A stretch of 64,000 nt of DNA from Drosophila persimilis (taxonomy: Eukaryota > Arthropoda > Insecta > Diptera > Drosophilidae), in assembly GCF_003286085.1 (NCBI RefSeq), contig NW_020825289.1:9176001-9240000 (forward strand). Reading direction: 5' to 3'. Both the position numbers and the translations under genes were made by a program. A model generated the notes under the pieces. The model made no database searches. It had not been told where the DNA came from and saw nothing but the letters and a program-made list of their open reading frames with translations. Positions 50,407 to 62,200 of this stretch are shown here, in pieces. Positions within the stretch are counted from its first letter, which is position 1, and each line of letters starts with the position of its first letter.

Positions 50407-51087
50407 GTAAATGCGACACAATCGTACTTCTATTCGTTCCATTATTTATGTTTCTATATTTTTGTCCAGAAAATGCGACTAGTGGAAAGAATTACAGACG
50501 ATTTGACGACATCAGAAGTCCAAAGTGCCACTGACAATATAATACATTTGGAGAAACGACTCGAGGGTAAGTATTCCACGTAAAATAGACGTTATTCATA
50601 AGCAGAGAACTGTCCTTATGTATTCCCCAGATCGCACCAAAGAAGTGTTGGCCATGCAAGCAAATTACAAAAAGTTCCTGATCGAAAAAACATGCATCCG
50701 CGAGAAGCGCACCATGATCGCCGAATCCCTGGAGATTGCGAAGGAGGAACTGAAAGAGAAGGGCGAGAGGCTGTACGAGTTGCGTCATTATTTGAGCGAT
50801 ATCCAAGCGGACCGCCTAAAGATCAAGACTACCCACGCCCGCCTATACTCCAAAGGCGGACTACTCTTCCACCCAGCCCTTATGTATGAGTACGACAAGT
50901 GCCTGGAGGAAGTCCAGGAAAGGCGTGCTATTGTTGCCAAGCTGCGAAAGACATACACCGACTTGTCGGGTCGCTATAGCATGCTTGGTAGGACCTTCGA
51001 CTGGGATTTAATGGGATATTTTAACTTTTGTTTCTTCGTCTTATTACAGAACGTCAGAAGACAACGGCGACAGTGGCATCAGTTTAA
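48703..51087 (+). CDS. CCDC96/CCDC113-like (DUF4201) coiled-coil protein, four exons
   Basis: Joined exons 48703-50406, 50470-50566, 50631-50987 and 51050-51087 give 2196 nt, 731 aa, stop TAA. The junction phases (0, 1, 1) close. Residues 1 to about 350 are acidic and low complexity, with imperfect repeats of the type DVSPSEGEKTD (62-121) and Ser-rich blocks. From about 375 the protein is helical, basic/acidic coiled coil with few prolines. Near the end, GGLLFHPALMYEYDK (676-690) matches the G-L-L-x-x-P-x-L-x-x-(D/E)-Y-D motif that I remember from the DUF4201 domain of CCDC96 and CCDC113, partners in the ciliary/flagellar axoneme. A sperm or cilium role is inferred from the family. Human CCDC96 is shorter (about 555 aa); the surplus is the acidic N-terminus. 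Start chosen as the first ATG of the open frame, preceded by stops. No symbol is given because I do not recall the fly name. Confidence 0.8.
50407..50469 (+). other. Coiled-coil gene intron 1, 63 bp, in frame and stop-free
   Basis: GT at 50407, TTTTTGTCCAG ending at 50469. Length is 21 codons with no stop in the reading frame, so retention would insert 21 hydrophobic, Tyr/Phe-rich residues into the coiled coil instead of truncating the protein. Treated as an intron because size, T-rich 3' end and the break in coiled-coil pattern all fit. Confidence 0.75.
50470..50566 (+). CDS. Coiled-coil gene exon 2
   Basis: Residues 569-600 plus one base: KMRLVERITDDLTTSEVQSA then TDNIIHLEKRLE. Donor GTAAGT at 50567; the next intron is 64 bp. 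Confidence 0.85.
50631..50987 (+). CDS. Coiled-coil gene exon 3 (DUF4201-type end)
   Basis: Residues 601-719 plus one base. It contains the long helix (DRTKEVLAMQANYKKFLIEK onward) and the GGLLFHPALMYEYDK motif. Acceptor TTCCCCAG ends at 50630; donor GTAGGA at 50988 is weaker than consensus. Confidence 0.85.
51050..51087 (+). CDS. Coiled-coil gene exon 4 (short last exon)
   Basis: Only 12 codons: completion of E720, then RQKTTATVASV and TAA. Acceptor TTATTACAG ends at 51049; intron 3 is 62 bp. If it is not spliced, the frame instead runs on to about 51220 with unrelated sequence. Confidence 0.75.
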
Positions 51088-51315
51088 TAATAAGGAATCA
51101 TTTGGAAACGGTACACTGGACCTTATACGTTCCTTTGTTCATGCCTGGAATCGTTTTCAGTTCAGTTTGACGATGTCTAATATTTGTTACTATGTACATA
51201 CATACTATATGTGTGTATAGTCTTTCTATCAATTTTGTAAAAAGGCTAAGCTGAACAGATTCAATTTAATGCTTGAGCATGTGCTTGAGCTATGGTTTAA
51301 TCTTCACTTTTAGAC

Positions 51316-51321
51316 ATTAAA
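51316..51321 (+). terminator. Poly(A) signal candidate for the coiled-coil gene (ATTAAA)
   Basis: ATTAAA about 230 bases after the stop codon, within AT-rich sequence. No AATAAA occurs closer. Confidence 0.35.
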
Positions 51322-54300
51322 CTTAGCCTGGCATGAACAGTAAAGCAACAGTAACTGATTTTAATGTCTGCGATTATGCGTCCTTTCAACTAACGTGAAC
51401 CGAACATGTGCGACATTTCCGAATATCAATAATGGTTCAATTGTTATATCCGCAGGCGCGATTACTAAATTTATGATAGAGAGAGAGAAAAGCACACACC
51501 TTCTCGTACTCGTAGTCAGAGCTACACTTACCGCTAGCGACGCCATTATTTGGTCCAGCCATGCGTCACCCAGCCGTCAGACACAAACAACATATGGCGG
51601 ACCCTATCCGCTCGGGGCTTTGCATTTGACTCCGCTTCCGGCGATGCTGCGTCGTGTTGCTGTCTTTTACCTCTGCTGCGATGGCGCCGGTATCTGAAAA
51701 TTACAGTTCGGCGTGGGGTTTCGTTGTCTTATGTCACGCAGATACTCGCAATCGTAGGATTTTATTGTCCTTTTGTTACGTGTACTTTTATTGCCTGCCG
51801 GCAAACAATGACGGAGGAGTTCCATCCTCATTGTGTGTGTGTGTGCGTGTTTGTGAGAGTGTCTGAGTGGCATACATTGCATATACGTGATGTGTGATTA
51901 TCCTGGCGTCAAACGTACATACATAGCTCAAATGTTGTTTATTGGGGATGAAACCAAAATACCTTTGAAAACAACATTGTTCCACTAAATTACATCGGAA
52001 ACCGAAACGACTACTCGTGCCAATCGTCGGGCCGGACCGACAAGAAAATGAAAACCAATATTGAATTCGTCGTCACAAGCATCCACTTTTGGTATCTCTG
52101 CCTAGAAAGGCGGACTCTCCCGGTGACTTTCCTTTGCTCTACTCTCTCTGTCTCTCTTAAAGCGCATCGTTGGGGTGCTGGTGCTCGTTCTGTCCGCAGT
52201 CCACGCGCCGCACGTGGTATCCACTGGCTGATTATTTAAAAATTTATGAAGCCACCCAAGCGCAGCTGAAAACTTTTGCACAAAACCAAACAAACTGCTG
52301 CAACAACGAGAATGAGAATGAGAAAAGGGGAGCCCGCAAAGATACAGGGAGGGAGTACTACGTAACAAACACGGCAACACGGACGACAACTATGATGACG
52401 ACAACGATGCCGACAGCAGCAGCAACAACAAACATGAGGCTAGAAGGCAGAGCAGTTACGACTATGCGAAGCCTCTCATACCCTTGCACAACGATCGATC
52501 ATTTTCTTAACTTTATATATATTTCATTCTATTTTATAAACAAATATAAATCTCATAAATGAAGGTATGCCCACTCTTTTCTTGCTTTGAAAACTGCCCA
52601 AAAAGGGACTTTTGGAAGAGTATGAGAAAAGAAACAGCGATGTGAGTGCAAGTGTGAGAGTGAGGCAGGGGAGAGTGTTTGTTCTGTATTCCTTTGGCGA
52701 GTTTCACAAGCCACTGAAGCAGCCATGCACAACAGCACCCACCCAACCACCCAACAACCCAACCACCTAGCCACCCAGAACCCCATACAACGACTCGCGG
52801 TACGCTGCTGCTGATAATGTGGCGCGTAGGAAACTTTCAACATAGTTTGCTACTTAACTCGAGCGTAATAATAAAAGTGCTAAATCTTTGCTTATATTCA
52901 CTTTGAGGGCTCGCCGGAGGAGAGCCCTGCAAGGGGTACGGGTCAACGACGGCAGCCTTTCCAGCGAATATTAAGAGCCACAAAAGAATACCATTATATA
53001 TACGTGGGCTTCGTGGCACATACACCGCGAAAGGGCAGGGAAGGGCAGCGCCGGGCACGGCATAGGGCATTCCAGAAAGGTGAAGGCAGAAAGCAAAGCG
53101 TCAGCAATTATATAAAATGCTGCAAAGGCAAACAACTAACAACACAACCGGTAACATCAGCAACATCAACAGCAGCACCAAACAAACTCGACAACAACAA
53201 CAGCCAGCAACAATGAAATGCTTTAAAGTTATGTGTGAAAAGTTCTACGTTTTATAGTGTTTAGCAGAAAGTTGGGTCCGTCCTGTTCTGGAAAATATAT
53301 AGAACACAAGACCTGGCTCTAAGAGTGAATATTTTTATGTTTTTTCTCTTTAAAACAAGCTTAGCAAGAAGTTATTTCTAAGTCTGGAGCTACGCTCATA
53401 CCCGCACTTTTAAATTGCAGAAGTTTTTTAGGTCTTTCCTCAAAGGGGGACTGAATCGCAAAGTATTTATGGATTCTTAAATTGAGATTGACACTCAAAA
53501 ATGTAATTAAGACGTGAAAGTTCTATGGATCAGGCTAGAACAAGGAAAATAGGGATATAAGAGATGAATTTATTCATTTCAATCAATTACTACTTTTAAG
53601 GTATCTATAAATGGTCATATTCATCCCTTTCGTAATTTTCTGTCATCATTAAATCTTTGAAATCCAACCAGAGTGACATTTAAAAATATATAATTTATGG
53701 CTAAATGGGGCATTTTGTAAATGCCACTTTGGCTAATTAAACGTCGATGGTAATTAAATTTATTAGGTTGAATCAATACGATTATTGGCCAAATCAAATT
53801 CATTAATGCAGATGTCCTTATCAAAGCACACAGCACGCCATCCATGCCCCAACTCTCCTGCCAATGCGTATCCATGCCACTGCCACAAACTATCTATCGA
53901 TGTGTCTCTTCTTGTTTAGTGGAGTTGTGGAGGGGATGACCCGAAATTCGATTGCTTAAAATTATGAATATATTTTCTGAAATGTCCAAGGCTGAACCCC
54001 CACATGTGCACATGTGTACATATCATTAGAAAGAGACTGCGATTTGTGGCGTGGGAATACCCCATTCGAGCTGTAGATACTCTCTGAGCAGGGGTTCACT
54101 ATATAGCCTCCGGCTAGACTCCCTCGTTTTCCCGTTTTCCTGCAACTTTTCGGCTGCCACGAATTCCGCCACTTTTTATGGCTTTCATTTTTCAATAAAT
54201 TTGATTACGCGGCGCTTTGTGATTATTGGTGCGTGAAAAAATAAATTTAATTTTTTGTTCCTTTTTGTTTTGGCTGGCCATCGCCATCAGCCCCACACTG

Positions 54301-57210
54301 ACATGGCCGCCTAAGCCGAAGCGGGCGGGGTCCTGGTCCTGGTCCTGTCATAAAATATATTGGTTCCAGCCCGCTCCACATTTCCTCCCGATTGAACCAA
54401 CACCAACCCGACCCGGTACTGAGCCGCGAGCTCGTAAACTTCGCGCCAAAATAAATAATAAACTTGCGCTCCGGTTTCTACCGAAATTTGTTACACTTTT
54501 TTCAGCCCACTCCCATCATATCCGGCACTGGGCCATCGTCCACCTCTGGGTCCGTATCCGTGTCCAAATGGTCGCCGCTGATAAGCAGCAGCAGCGTCAG
54601 CTGCAGAGCGGCAAGAGGGCGTTTAAACTGGCGGACAGGTTTTTGTTATTGCTAGGGTATTCCAAGAGGTCCAAGAGGTTCCAAGAAGAGATCATTTTGT
54701 GTGAAATACGAAATGAAAGCAGCCTTCATGGTGAAGAGCTGAAGGCAGCAATCGCGACTAGTTTAAGAACATCCTGTACAGTTTTTTCTAACTTCATATC
54801 AACTGATCGGTTGGCGGCGGCGGTGGCAGCAGGTGAGGATCCCTCATTCTTATAATCGTCATTGTGTGTATGAGATGAACCGGCTACAGGGTAAACGTCT
54901 GGTCTATGCCCTCCGCCCAGCATTTCTTCCATGCTTTATTTATGATTTTTGATTTGGCTTACTTTTTACTTCCACTCGGCCCCTGGTGCCACGCTTATAC
55001 ATACGAATACATATTTTTTATGGCTTTTGGTGATCCCTGATGGTGGGCGTAGGGCAGCAGGGGAAAAATGCAATTTTATGCCGCTTAATTCTGGAATCCA
55101 TGCTCCAGTCCACACACAAATCGCATCCTTATCGGGCCAGCAACCGGGGTCTTGCCGCGAGTGCCGGGATGCATGGCTTATTACCAACATTCGATATTAC
55201 AATGAAATTAAAATGCCAAAACCCACTCAGGGCCGTTGGGCATGATGTCAATTAACTGCGACTCCGGCGCCAGGCTGCCAGCTGCATTCGTCCGGACTTA
55301 CTGAGCCGGAATAAATGCTTATGCAAGACCAACGCGATCAGGGGAATATTTTCATATGCGTGGGGGGATATGTGCATAAATATATCACCGATTGCGTGGC
55401 TGTTAAGTCCGCAGGAGTTCCAGGGAACTGTCGGAGTCTTAATTAAATTGTGGATTATTTATGCAATATGAAACGTGCATTAATCTGTTAAATATTTTAA
55501 CGCGTGTAATAATAACGCATTAGATATGTAAATTGATATGCGAACACCCAACCACCGCATTCCACCGTTTATCAATCGATCCCATATTGTGAATCAATTA
55601 ATCCTCACGCTGTAAAGTTAAAAAATCTGTAACAGCTGTAATCTGCCAGTGAATTGTGGGCAAAGATTATTTAAGAAAATTAAATGTCTTTTCTCTTGCT
55701 TTCATCAGACTGCCATACCCAACTGAACCGGATTGATAATTCAAATATTTTATATTGGACGATTGGTTACGATTCAATTAACAATTAAGTATGACTTTTA
55801 CTATTAATTTGCTCAAACACCATTCTGCACTCTCAGCTGTATTGATTTGTGACGACAGAAGATTCCTGGGAGTTTGAAAGCTTCCGGGAAATGGACTGTA
55901 CATTGAATCCTAGTTCCATGGGCATTGCCCCAGATCTGTCGCAAAAAAAAAACCTTGTTGAGATAAAATTCTCTAAAACCGCAGAACTAGCCACACCCTT
56001 TTGCAGTTCCAAATGATTGCAGCTGCCGTTGCAGGATGGTGGCAACGGGGGCCGATGTGGCTGAGGCTGTGGCAACTTTTGATGGGGTTGCCGCTTGGCA
56101 TTTTTTACGATGCAAATCGAACAATTTGCACTTTTATCTCACGAACGCGACTTGCACGCTTAGGGCCAGCGAATGGCGTGATTTATGGGCTATGGGTGTT
56201 GCAGTGGGTGGACGTGGATGCATTTCCATGAAACAAATGTCAGTTAACACTTCATTTGTCTCTGTCGCGCCAAATAAAATTCAATTTGAATGCGGACCAT
56301 CTTTGAGCTAGAAGTGCACTAAGTCCGTTCTACCATTCTGCTCCCGCTGGAAACCCAAACTTAAATTGGCACAATTAATGTGAAATCCAGCTGCTCTACC
56401 CCTGCCACAGACACACCCCTGGACTGGATCAACAGGAAACTAAGCGCAAGTTTATTGGCAGTGTCAATGTGCTGGAAGGAAAGAAGCAAGTTTGCTCACT
56501 TGCAAGTAATTGAAAGTCATTCTTTATGCAATAATAAATGGCTTTCTCGCCCACTTGGCCAGCAGCCCCCCCTCCCACTCCCGTTGGCACAGATACGAGT
56601 GCCGCAGCTGGGAGCAGGGGCTGTGCAGAGGTGAGAGCAAAAGCTTCAATTTCAGTTTGAGCGTCAGTTTGATGCATGCCCCATCCCCGTTGCAAACTCT
56701 TCCGGCGTGATGGATAACAGATGGCTAGTCGTTTGAGCGCCATTAGCCTGCCAGGCCCGTACTCCGTACTTCGTACTCCGTGGCCCATCTCTGGCTGCGT
56801 CTCTGACTTCTATGGACAAGTAAATGTATACGGAATCCGACACGACACATTGCCAGTTCATCACACGACCCAATGACGGATTCAGTCTTGGTCTTCTGCC
56901 TTCAGTGCTCGTCCAACAAATGATGGCAAATCTGTGTGGAAACGGAGCCAATCTAAGATATTTACGTGTGTCCGAACCCGAGTCCTGATCTCTGGCGCTC
57001 TGCTCAGTAAATGAAAAGTCGGAAAAGGCAATCAAGCTGAAATTTTTAATTTCCATTCAACAACAACAAAAAAACGATGAGTGGCGGTGGGGGCCAAAGA
57101 GCAACGGGAGCTCTCATTTTAAAGCGGAATAAATCTAATTAGTGAAATCAAAACCTAATCATGCGTTAACAATTTATGCACTTCATCCGCGCCGGATGGC
57201 AACCGTTTTA

Positions 57211-57227
57211 CCCCCCCCCCCCCCCCC
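57211..57227. repeat. Poly-C run (17 C)
   Basis: Seventeen uninterrupted C after TTTTA. Exact length is likely polymorphic or prone to sequencing error. Confidence 0.9.
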
Positions 57228-59186
57228 ACATACCCCAACCACTCGAACATTTTCAGCACTATGAAAAGTGCAGAGTTGGCAGAAATTGTATGGCTCGGGT
57301 TCCTTATTTGGTTTCCCCTTTTTGTTTTATTTTTTATTTTCCACATTGGGGCATTCCTTTGCATTCAATTTTCGGTTCGGAAAACTGCACATAAACAAAT
57401 TGAGTGCACAACATTGAGTGAAGTGAAAACCAAAAAAAATTCACCAAAAATGATTTTACATAAAAATAAAATGGAGCGACTGGTAGATGCCTCTCAAAAG
57501 CAAAGCTGATGGGAGACAAAGCAGCGCAAAAGCCCTCATTACATACAAAAATAGAGAAATAAGCACTGAGAGAGTAAGTAGTAAGTACGAGTAAGGGTAC
57601 CAAATGCAAGTATACCATTGGCAAGCAGATACTCACATGTTTCACATGTACTCACATCGCAACAGAACAACGCGGACAAATGTTGACTTATGTGTAGCTG
57701 CAGCGCAGCTCCTGATGATTTTAATAGACACACGAGGAGGAACCATGCCGTAGAGGATTATGTCCGCCGGGCTTTCGTTCGGCTTACTCTGGACAGAAGA
57801 TTACTTCCTTTTAGTCGTTTTTTCTTTGGTCGCACAGCAGCGATCGAACAGCCAAATATCCCCATTGCCTTGTACAGGACATTAATGCTGTTTCGATGTG
57901 CATACCATACATTCGGACAGGTCCATTGCATTGCAGCCTTCACTAGGTATGTACGCATGTATACATGTATTCATGCCCTCAAATCATATATCCAATTTTA
58001 AATTTTCCATCAACCTTCAGCATTCACAGACATCCAAATGGGCGGGTGGAGCGGTTTTGAGGCTGTGGTTGGGCTGGTGGATCGTTTAACGGTTAAGTGA
58101 TGCAATTATACAGTTGAGAATACATATATTTACGCGTTTAAATACTTGATATTCCGTTTGTCGAGCAGCGAAACTAAAACTTTTATAGCCATCCATAAAC
58201 AGTTGTCCTCGTGCTGTGCTGTGCCTAGGCCTTGCAGGACCATTAAAATTTTATGCTCGATTTTATAATGATTTGCACAATGATGTGTAAATGGGGACGC
58301 TACGCACACACACGTACTGATACTGGCGATGGAGCAACTGATTTCAATTTGAGATTCCCTTGCACTTAATTGGATTTTCGGCGGCTTAATTACCTTTTGC
58401 CAAAATTACAATTTGTGTACGAACAATCAAAGTCGTAAAAAACGGTGTGTGTGTCCAACAAGTTAAAAGTTGAATGCCGCGCAAACTCCGGGAGGTTCAT
58501 AATGAAGCGGCGGCCGCCTGCTCCGCTCCGTCCTGTCCACGACTAACAAATATTTACACAAAATTTATAGCACGCGCTTTCCACGCCCCAAGCCTCCCAC
58601 CCAAAAAAGATCCGAACAGAACAGAACACAGTACCGGGGCGATCCAAAGGGAACCGAACCCCGCCTTGGATAAGGGTAAGCCATGGCTGAAAAGTTGACA
58701 AACAATGCGTGGCATGGCCGAAACCGAAAAAAATCAGTTCAAAATTAAAATTCGGCCCCAGTTCGGGCCAATGGGAGAGGAGACCGAAACAAAAGCTGAA
58801 AAGGCCCGGAATGAGATGCGATGAGGCCTTTCGTCGTCGCACTGCGAAAGTCACGTTTCATAAGCAACATTATGAAAATGCCAAAAGTGGCGCATAATTT
58901 CAGCCTGGGCCCTGGACCTAGGAACCAGATGGGCGCCTCCCTGACTATAGACTATAGAAACCTGGCCCCCCAGAATGCTTGCCATGCTTGATTGCTCCGG
59001 CAAATGAGGCGTTTTTAATTAATTCATCAGATATTAGGCATCAGACAGCAGACACCATGCGGACTTCATCTCGGTCCGGGGCCAGAGCATATTGTGATGT
59101 TTTGCTGGGGCATTTACTTTAATTGAATTTGCCACACAACAATTAGCACAGAATCAACAATCAACGGGCACCGACTTCATTAAAGA

Positions 59187-59216
59187 TTTTCCATTTTCCA
59201 TTTTCCATTTCCATTT
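59187..59216. repeat. TTTTCCA tandem repeat
   Basis: About four near-tandem copies of TTTTCCA / TTTCCA. Confidence 0.85.
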
Positions 59217-62200
59217 AGATTTATGCCAGAGTTTTCGCCCATGTCTGCTGTTGATTTTCGTAATTCCATCGTTAATATATTTTGTAAATAGCTGGAGAAT
59301 TCGCATAATTTGCGGCTTCGGATTGACAGCCTCTGTCAAGGCTGTGGCTTAATTAGAAACTCGTCTTTGGTACTCCTGCCACAGCCCTGGCGACTGCATC
59401 AGCCGCAGGGTTGGGTTTGGGGAAGTTTACGCTGTTTTTCGAGTCCTTGTCATCGTCATCCACATCTACAGGGTCTCGCCTGTCGCTCTGTCAGTCTCTC
59501 TGTCAACGGCTTAGCTCTGCCTGCCGCCCCATCTCTGCCATCCCCCCCTTTCGGAGGGGAGCTTCGACGTGGGGCTTATGTTCCTCGCACACTCATTAAA
59601 ATTCAACAAAATTGTTGCCAAATTAACTCAAACATAAGCGAGCAATAAAATTTCCATATTCTCCAGCCAGCGAGCCCGTCTCGCTTCCACCAGCCATTCC
59701 TGACGGTACCAACAGAATTCCCCTGAAATCTGTGGCATAAAATAAAAAGAAGAGTCCGAAAAATTTGACAAAACTACCCATTGAAAACCCAAATATTGAA
59801 ACAGACCCAACTTTAGGCAAAGTGTTAATTACCGGCGCAGGGCCTAAAGTGCCAAACTTTAATATTGCCCAAAGAGAATCACCCTGGTGGGCGGTTTGTT
59901 TGGCGTTCGGTTCGGTTGTGGGTCGTGCTCTGTGTCCTGGGGCACACAAAAGGGCGGATTATATAGGTAAATGCGCCACCTTCACCCACCTGAAGTGGAA
60001 AGCCTTCTCTACAATACTAACGAAATGAAAAGAAACAAAACACTTTGAGACCTTGCAATTTTCCACGTCACGAAAACAACTCAAATGGGGTTTTGAAATA
60101 TTTCAATTCAAATGGTATTTTGAAATGTTTTCCAACTAAATTATAAGCAAAATTTCATTGAAAGGAGAAAAGATGGCGAATTTCCCCATTGTTGTATTGT
60201 TGGAGTGATGAATGACATTTCAGATGCTCCCTCAAAAGAATGTTAAAATATGCGTGTTTATTTGAATAAAGTTATTGATAGTGATTGTTCAGGACGGATT
60301 CGATGAAAATACTCATGAGGGATGAGCTTCATAGCGGTCAGTGGAGTGACCCAGACACTGTAAGTATTGGTGTATAAAGTAGTTTTCAATTGATTGATAA
60401 AGTTTTAAAGCAGATGGGAGGAACGCAAATTTTTTTTAATGATACACGAGAATGTCTACGAGAATCATAATCGTTTATGCAAAATGAAATAACTGGGACA
60501 GCGCTCTCAAGATTCCCTTCTGTTTGTAGGTTATTTACGTTTTGGATAGAATCTAATGGGTAGCAATTAAATTAGAAGATGCGTAAGCCTCATCGTCTAT
60601 TCCATTCTCTCTGATTTAATTAAGCCCTCGGAGGAGCAAGAGCAGTCGTACTCTCCATTCATTTATCCTCATTCTAACATCGGAATTTATATCTAGTTCT
60701 GTTCTAAGATTTATTTACTTTGGCCCCGTCGGAAGGAGCTTTAATTGGGAGGACAGGTCCACTTGATGGCAGATGGAACGGTTCGTTGGCAAGGAAGTAA
60801 AGACGCGTTAAGTGACTCTGGAAGTGGCCGGTTCGGTGCGGTCCCCTGCGCTGCAGTTGAAAGGTGGCAGCTCCCCACGGGGGGCACCGGCATGACAGTG
60901 GCAAGGAGCCAAATAGCAGGACAACTGTCAATGTCCTCGCTGGAGGACTTGCAGTACTTGTAACTTCTTTTTAATACCCCTTAGCACCAGGGTATATTCC
61001 ACTCGGTGCCAGAATGCGGGACTTTTCAGTCGTTGGTTGAATGCCGGTATCCTTAAGTCGGAACTTGTTTTCTTCCTTTTATTAAGGATGTGGGCTGCCA
61101 TTTCTCCCCCTTGGCCTCATTGCTGTTAAGCGCAATTTTAATTGATAAATTGCCACTTGGGCCATTTCTTGTCGGTGCTCTGGCTCCTGGCTCCCCTCCC
61201 CTGACTCTCCCTGCTTTAGGTACTGCCACTACCACTGCCACTACCACTGCCACTCTGGCGTTCCACAGTGCTCGAGGGGATCCCCACAATTTTCGCTTTG
61301 AATAATTTGCAAAGTTGCGAACGGAGCGAAGACGACTCTCGGGACCTCGGGACGTGCTGTTGAGCAGCGTTTACATCGTCAAATGAAATACAATAAAATA
61401 CTTGGACTCATTTAAAAGCAATTAAATATTAAAAACACTTGTACAATGGCGACACTGAGCGTACTCCAAGCGGCAGGGTGAGGGTATAGGTGTGGGTGTG
61501 GGCAGAGCTTTGCTGACTTTTCGAATTTTGATTGTTTCTTTGGGTTTCATTTACAAATTTCCGCCCCTGGGAGAAGTGGGGACTGTTGCGGTTTTCTTTG
61601 AGTGATTATGCAATTAATTAAAATATCTCCTCGCTTGCGGTAAACGTTATCCCAAAACAGTCTCAGCCCCACTCTCTGCCACCATTCAAGGGAAAAGTAA
61701 TTACTTACTTAATTTCTTAATCGAATCGCGATACGGAGTGTGTCTTGAATATGAAATCCTATGGAAAGGGTTCGAATCTAATGGCGTCCTGCGGAGGTCA
61801 ACGGAACCTGACGAAATAACTTCCCAGTTGGAAGTTGGTTTATTAAACCCGCTTTGGCCGACACCGCGAAAAAAGGGCCGAAACAGAAACATAACTGCGA
61901 ATAAAGGAAAGTACAAGGGCGGGGTGGCCAAGTCAGCGTTGAGTTATTCCATTAATTTGATTAGACGGGCAGGGGGATCCGAGTGCTACGTCAGGCGCAT
62001 CAAAAATGCTGAAAGGCAAAACAAAGAAAGTCGATGCATGGAATACCCTCGAATACCCTCCATACATTTGAAATTCCAGCAACAATTTCGTTTCATTTTT
62101 GGCAAACATTTCGGCTAGCTCTCAGTTTTTGAGGTTCACGTGAACAGCAAAAAATCAAAAGAGCAATTGCCATTTTTCGCTCTTACCTGAAGGGACAAAT

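Noticed and set aside
52170-52562. 130-codon open frame with Thr/Asn-rich centre
   Set aside because: The Thr/Met/Asn richness comes from ACG/ACA/AAC simple repeats (about 52370-52430); no motif and no splice context. Left as a weak possibility only.
54226-54855. 209-codon open frame, the longest in the right-hand interval
   Set aside because: Composition is patchy (Trp/Pro/Lys runs then Gln/Arg and Ala runs), it has no recognisable motif, and GC-rich simple sequence makes chance frames of this length possible. No promoter or splice support seen.
61700-61800. GGTTCGAATCT string suggesting a tRNA T-loop
   Set aside because: No matching acceptor, D or anticodon stems could be folded around it by eye.
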